12,500 nt of DNA from Halisarca cf. caerulea (Eukaryota; Porifera; Demospongiae; Chondrillida; Halisarcidae), in contig CAUJGJ010000189.1 in assembly GCA_963170055.1 (NCBI GenBank), positions 2,342,901 through 2,355,400 of the forward strand. The letters are read 5' to 3'. A model generated the notes under the pieces. It had not been told where the DNA came from and ran no database searches. It was given only the letters and a program-made list of their open reading frames with translations. Shown here piece after piece: positions 8,824-12,500 of the stretch. Both the position numbers and the translations under genes were made by a program. Positions within the stretch are counted from its first letter, which is position 1, and each line of letters begins with the position of its first letter.

Positions 8824-9617
8824 TCATTTTTTCTTTTTCTTTTTCTTCCCACCACTAGCACCCTCCCATCGGTAGCCTCTGAAGGTGAGGAAGTCCACCG
8901 CATCGTGTGAAATATAATAGGCATTTAGCATAGCCGCAGTGCTGAGGGGATCCGCTGGAGGTTTCTTGTCTACTTTCTTCTTAGACGATTTCTTCTTGGG
9001 ACTCTTCTTCGATGACGATGACTTCTTTGACTTCTTGCCAGGCTGAAGCATGAGATCAAGACCAGCACTCAGTGATAAATTGTATACAGATAGCCCTAGC
9101 CTTAAGGACAGGGTAAAGTGGGACAATTTGGGACATGGGTTAATTCGGGATGGCGGGTCAAAAGCAGTGTCAACCACAAGGTACAGTGTAACCTCTCCAA
9201 TCTGACACCTCTCAAACGGACGTCATATATTAGCACACACACACACCTTTTTAATACAAAACACCTCTCTAAGTCGACAACTTCCTAATCCGACTATATT
9301 TTCAAGTCCCAGTGGGTGTCGGATTAGAGAGGTTTCACTGTACACACTGTGACACATTCCTTGTTGGTGTCGTCTCCATAAATTGGGAGTTCAGCAGTAA
9401 CAAGTATGGCCAGACAACTTAACCAGGGTAGGAGAAGTAAAGGCCCTGTCCCGAATTACCCCAGTGTCAAACTACCCCACCTACGTAGGCAGAACAGGAA
9501 ATCATACGTATCGCCCAGTTTCAGATTTCTTACCATCTGGTCCGCGGTAGCACCTGGTGTGTATGGTGATTTAGCGGTGGCACTTTCGCTGGAAGAAGGT
9601 TCGTAAACGGTAGGCAT
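8824..9617 (-). CDS. SMKR1: Small lysine-rich protein 1, complete
   Basis: Two exons, 9617-9534 and 9042-8824, predicted 100 aa (the human protein is about 65). Exon 1 reads MPTVYEPSSSESATAKSPY and onward to ADQM, then a GTAAGA donor. Exon 2 begins PGKKSKK after a TGCTTCAG acceptor; both junctions are phase 0. Seen: a Lys/Ser-rich stretch at about residues 29-54, then the family hallmark DPLSTAAMLNAYYISHDAVD, then FLTFRGYRWEGA and a run of seven lysines at the C-terminus. Known: the family is small and little studied, recognised by the AAMLN.YYI.H core and RG..W motif. The longer N-terminus comes from exon 1, which is less certain than exon 2 but has a good start, donor and upstream X-box. 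An unspliced frame through the intron would be translated transposon sequence and is not favoured. Confidence 0.85.
9098..9487. mobile_element. Possible outer MITE filling the SMKR1 intron (split by a nested element)
   Basis: The left part at 9111-9155 carries tandem GGGACA-type motifs ending GGGTTAATTCGGGAT. The reverse complement of 9443-9480 gives GGTGGGGTAGTTTGACACTG, then GGGTAATTCGGGACAGGG. The arms are imperfect but clearly related, and resemble the GGTAATTTGGAAC ends of the element at 4044-4257. Between them sits a complete second element. Exact ends and target duplication are not resolved. Confidence 0.55.
9182..9342. mobile_element. Nested TA-flanked MITE with near-perfect inverted ends
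   Basis: The element spans 9184-9340 (157 bp), with TA on both sides. The left end CAGTGTAACCTCTCCAATCT and the reverse complement of the right end, CAGTGAAACCTCTCTAATCC, agree at 17 of 20 positions, and the match continues with GACACC. CAGTG ends and a TA target fit the Tc1/mariner-pogo superfamily. Non-autonomous: no transposase is present. It lies in the SMKR1 intron inside an older-looking repeat. Confidence 0.9.
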
Positions 9618-9653
9618 CCAATTCGCTACGCCTCTACCTGCGCCATTGTATAG

Positions 9654-9667
9654 GTATCCATGACAAC
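9654..9667. promoter_or_regulatory. X-box-like RFX binding site upstream of SMKR1
   Basis: GTTGTCATGGATAC on the minus strand matches the X-box pattern RYYRYY-N2-RRNRAC with a single mismatch. It ends about 37 bases upstream of the SMKR1 start codon. RFX factors acting through promoter-proximal X-boxes control ciliary genes in animals. The site also lies within the 3' flank of DENND6. Confidence 0.5.
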
Positions 9668-9769
9668 AATACTCGAATGAATCTCATTATCATAGTATAA
9701 CTGTACAAAGTGAATACGCAAATTTACAACAAAATTAATTATATTTCGTACAAGAATGATGTTTTCGGG

Positions 9770-12446
<2,677 letters not shown>

Positions 12447-12472
12447 CTAGAGAGTAAGATTCACAATAACTA

Positions 12473-12500
12473 ATTTACACACACACAAACACACACACAC
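12473..12500. repeat. (CA)n microsatellite at right edge
   Basis: A CA-rich tract cut by the window edge, (UG)n in the DENND6 transcript, about 27 nt upstream of the acceptor of the exon starting at 12446. Confidence 0.85.

Noticed and set aside
9043..9177. N-terminal extension of SMKR1 through the intron (117-codon frame)
   Set aside because: The extra residues are translated from the inverted-repeat element at 9098-9165. A good first exon with start and donor exists at 9617-9534.

Overview
The window is nuclear DNA from an animal, most likely an invertebrate. It holds four spliced protein genes with GT-AG introns of about 75 to 1150 bases. All four belong to metazoan families (NRF1, SMKR1, DENND6 and a eukaryotic PEP-synthase/rifampicin-phosphotransferase-like enzyme). 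The compact head-to-head and tail-to-tail packing, and a PEP-synthase-like gene of a kind seen in sponges, cnidarians, molluscs and arthropods, argue against a vertebrate. I cannot name the species from the sequence alone. There is no sign of bacterial operons, tRNA, rRNA or CRISPR.

Layout, left to right. (1) 314-4616, minus strand: the first five or six coding exons of a PPDK-N-domain (ATP-grasp) enzyme; the gene runs off the left edge. (2) 4617-4771: a short shared promoter between this gene and NRF1, with sequences resembling the NRF1 binding site. (3) 4772-6991, plus strand: a complete two-exon NRF1 (erect wing/P3A2 family) gene, predicted 652 aa. (4) 6992-8823: a convergent intergenic region with a TA-flanked MITE. 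(5) 8824-9617, minus strand: a complete two-exon SMKR1 gene, predicted 100 aa, whose intron is almost entirely nested MITE sequence. (6) 9654-9667: an X-box-like RFX site just upstream of SMKR1. (7) 9770-12446, minus strand: the last seven coding exons of DENND6 (FAM116), a Rab GEF; its N-terminal part lies beyond the right edge.

The genes do not form a pathway; they are neighbours. The most unusual feature is the behaviour of tandem repeats at splice sites. In the PEP-synthase-like gene, exon 3 is bracketed by two minisatellites: a 19-bp array in register with its authentic 5' splice site, and a 34-bp array ending one base from its 3' splice-site AG. Exon 5 of the same gene has a duplicated acceptor region. 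In DENND6, two consecutive introns use the first repeats of long (GT)n tracts as their 5' splice sites. Almost all long CA/TG tracts are in (UG)n orientation in the host transcript. Four or five transposon-like MITEs with visible inverted ends are also present.

Exon models were assembled by eye from family similarity, splice consensus and agreement of intron phase. They have not been tested against transcripts or databases.
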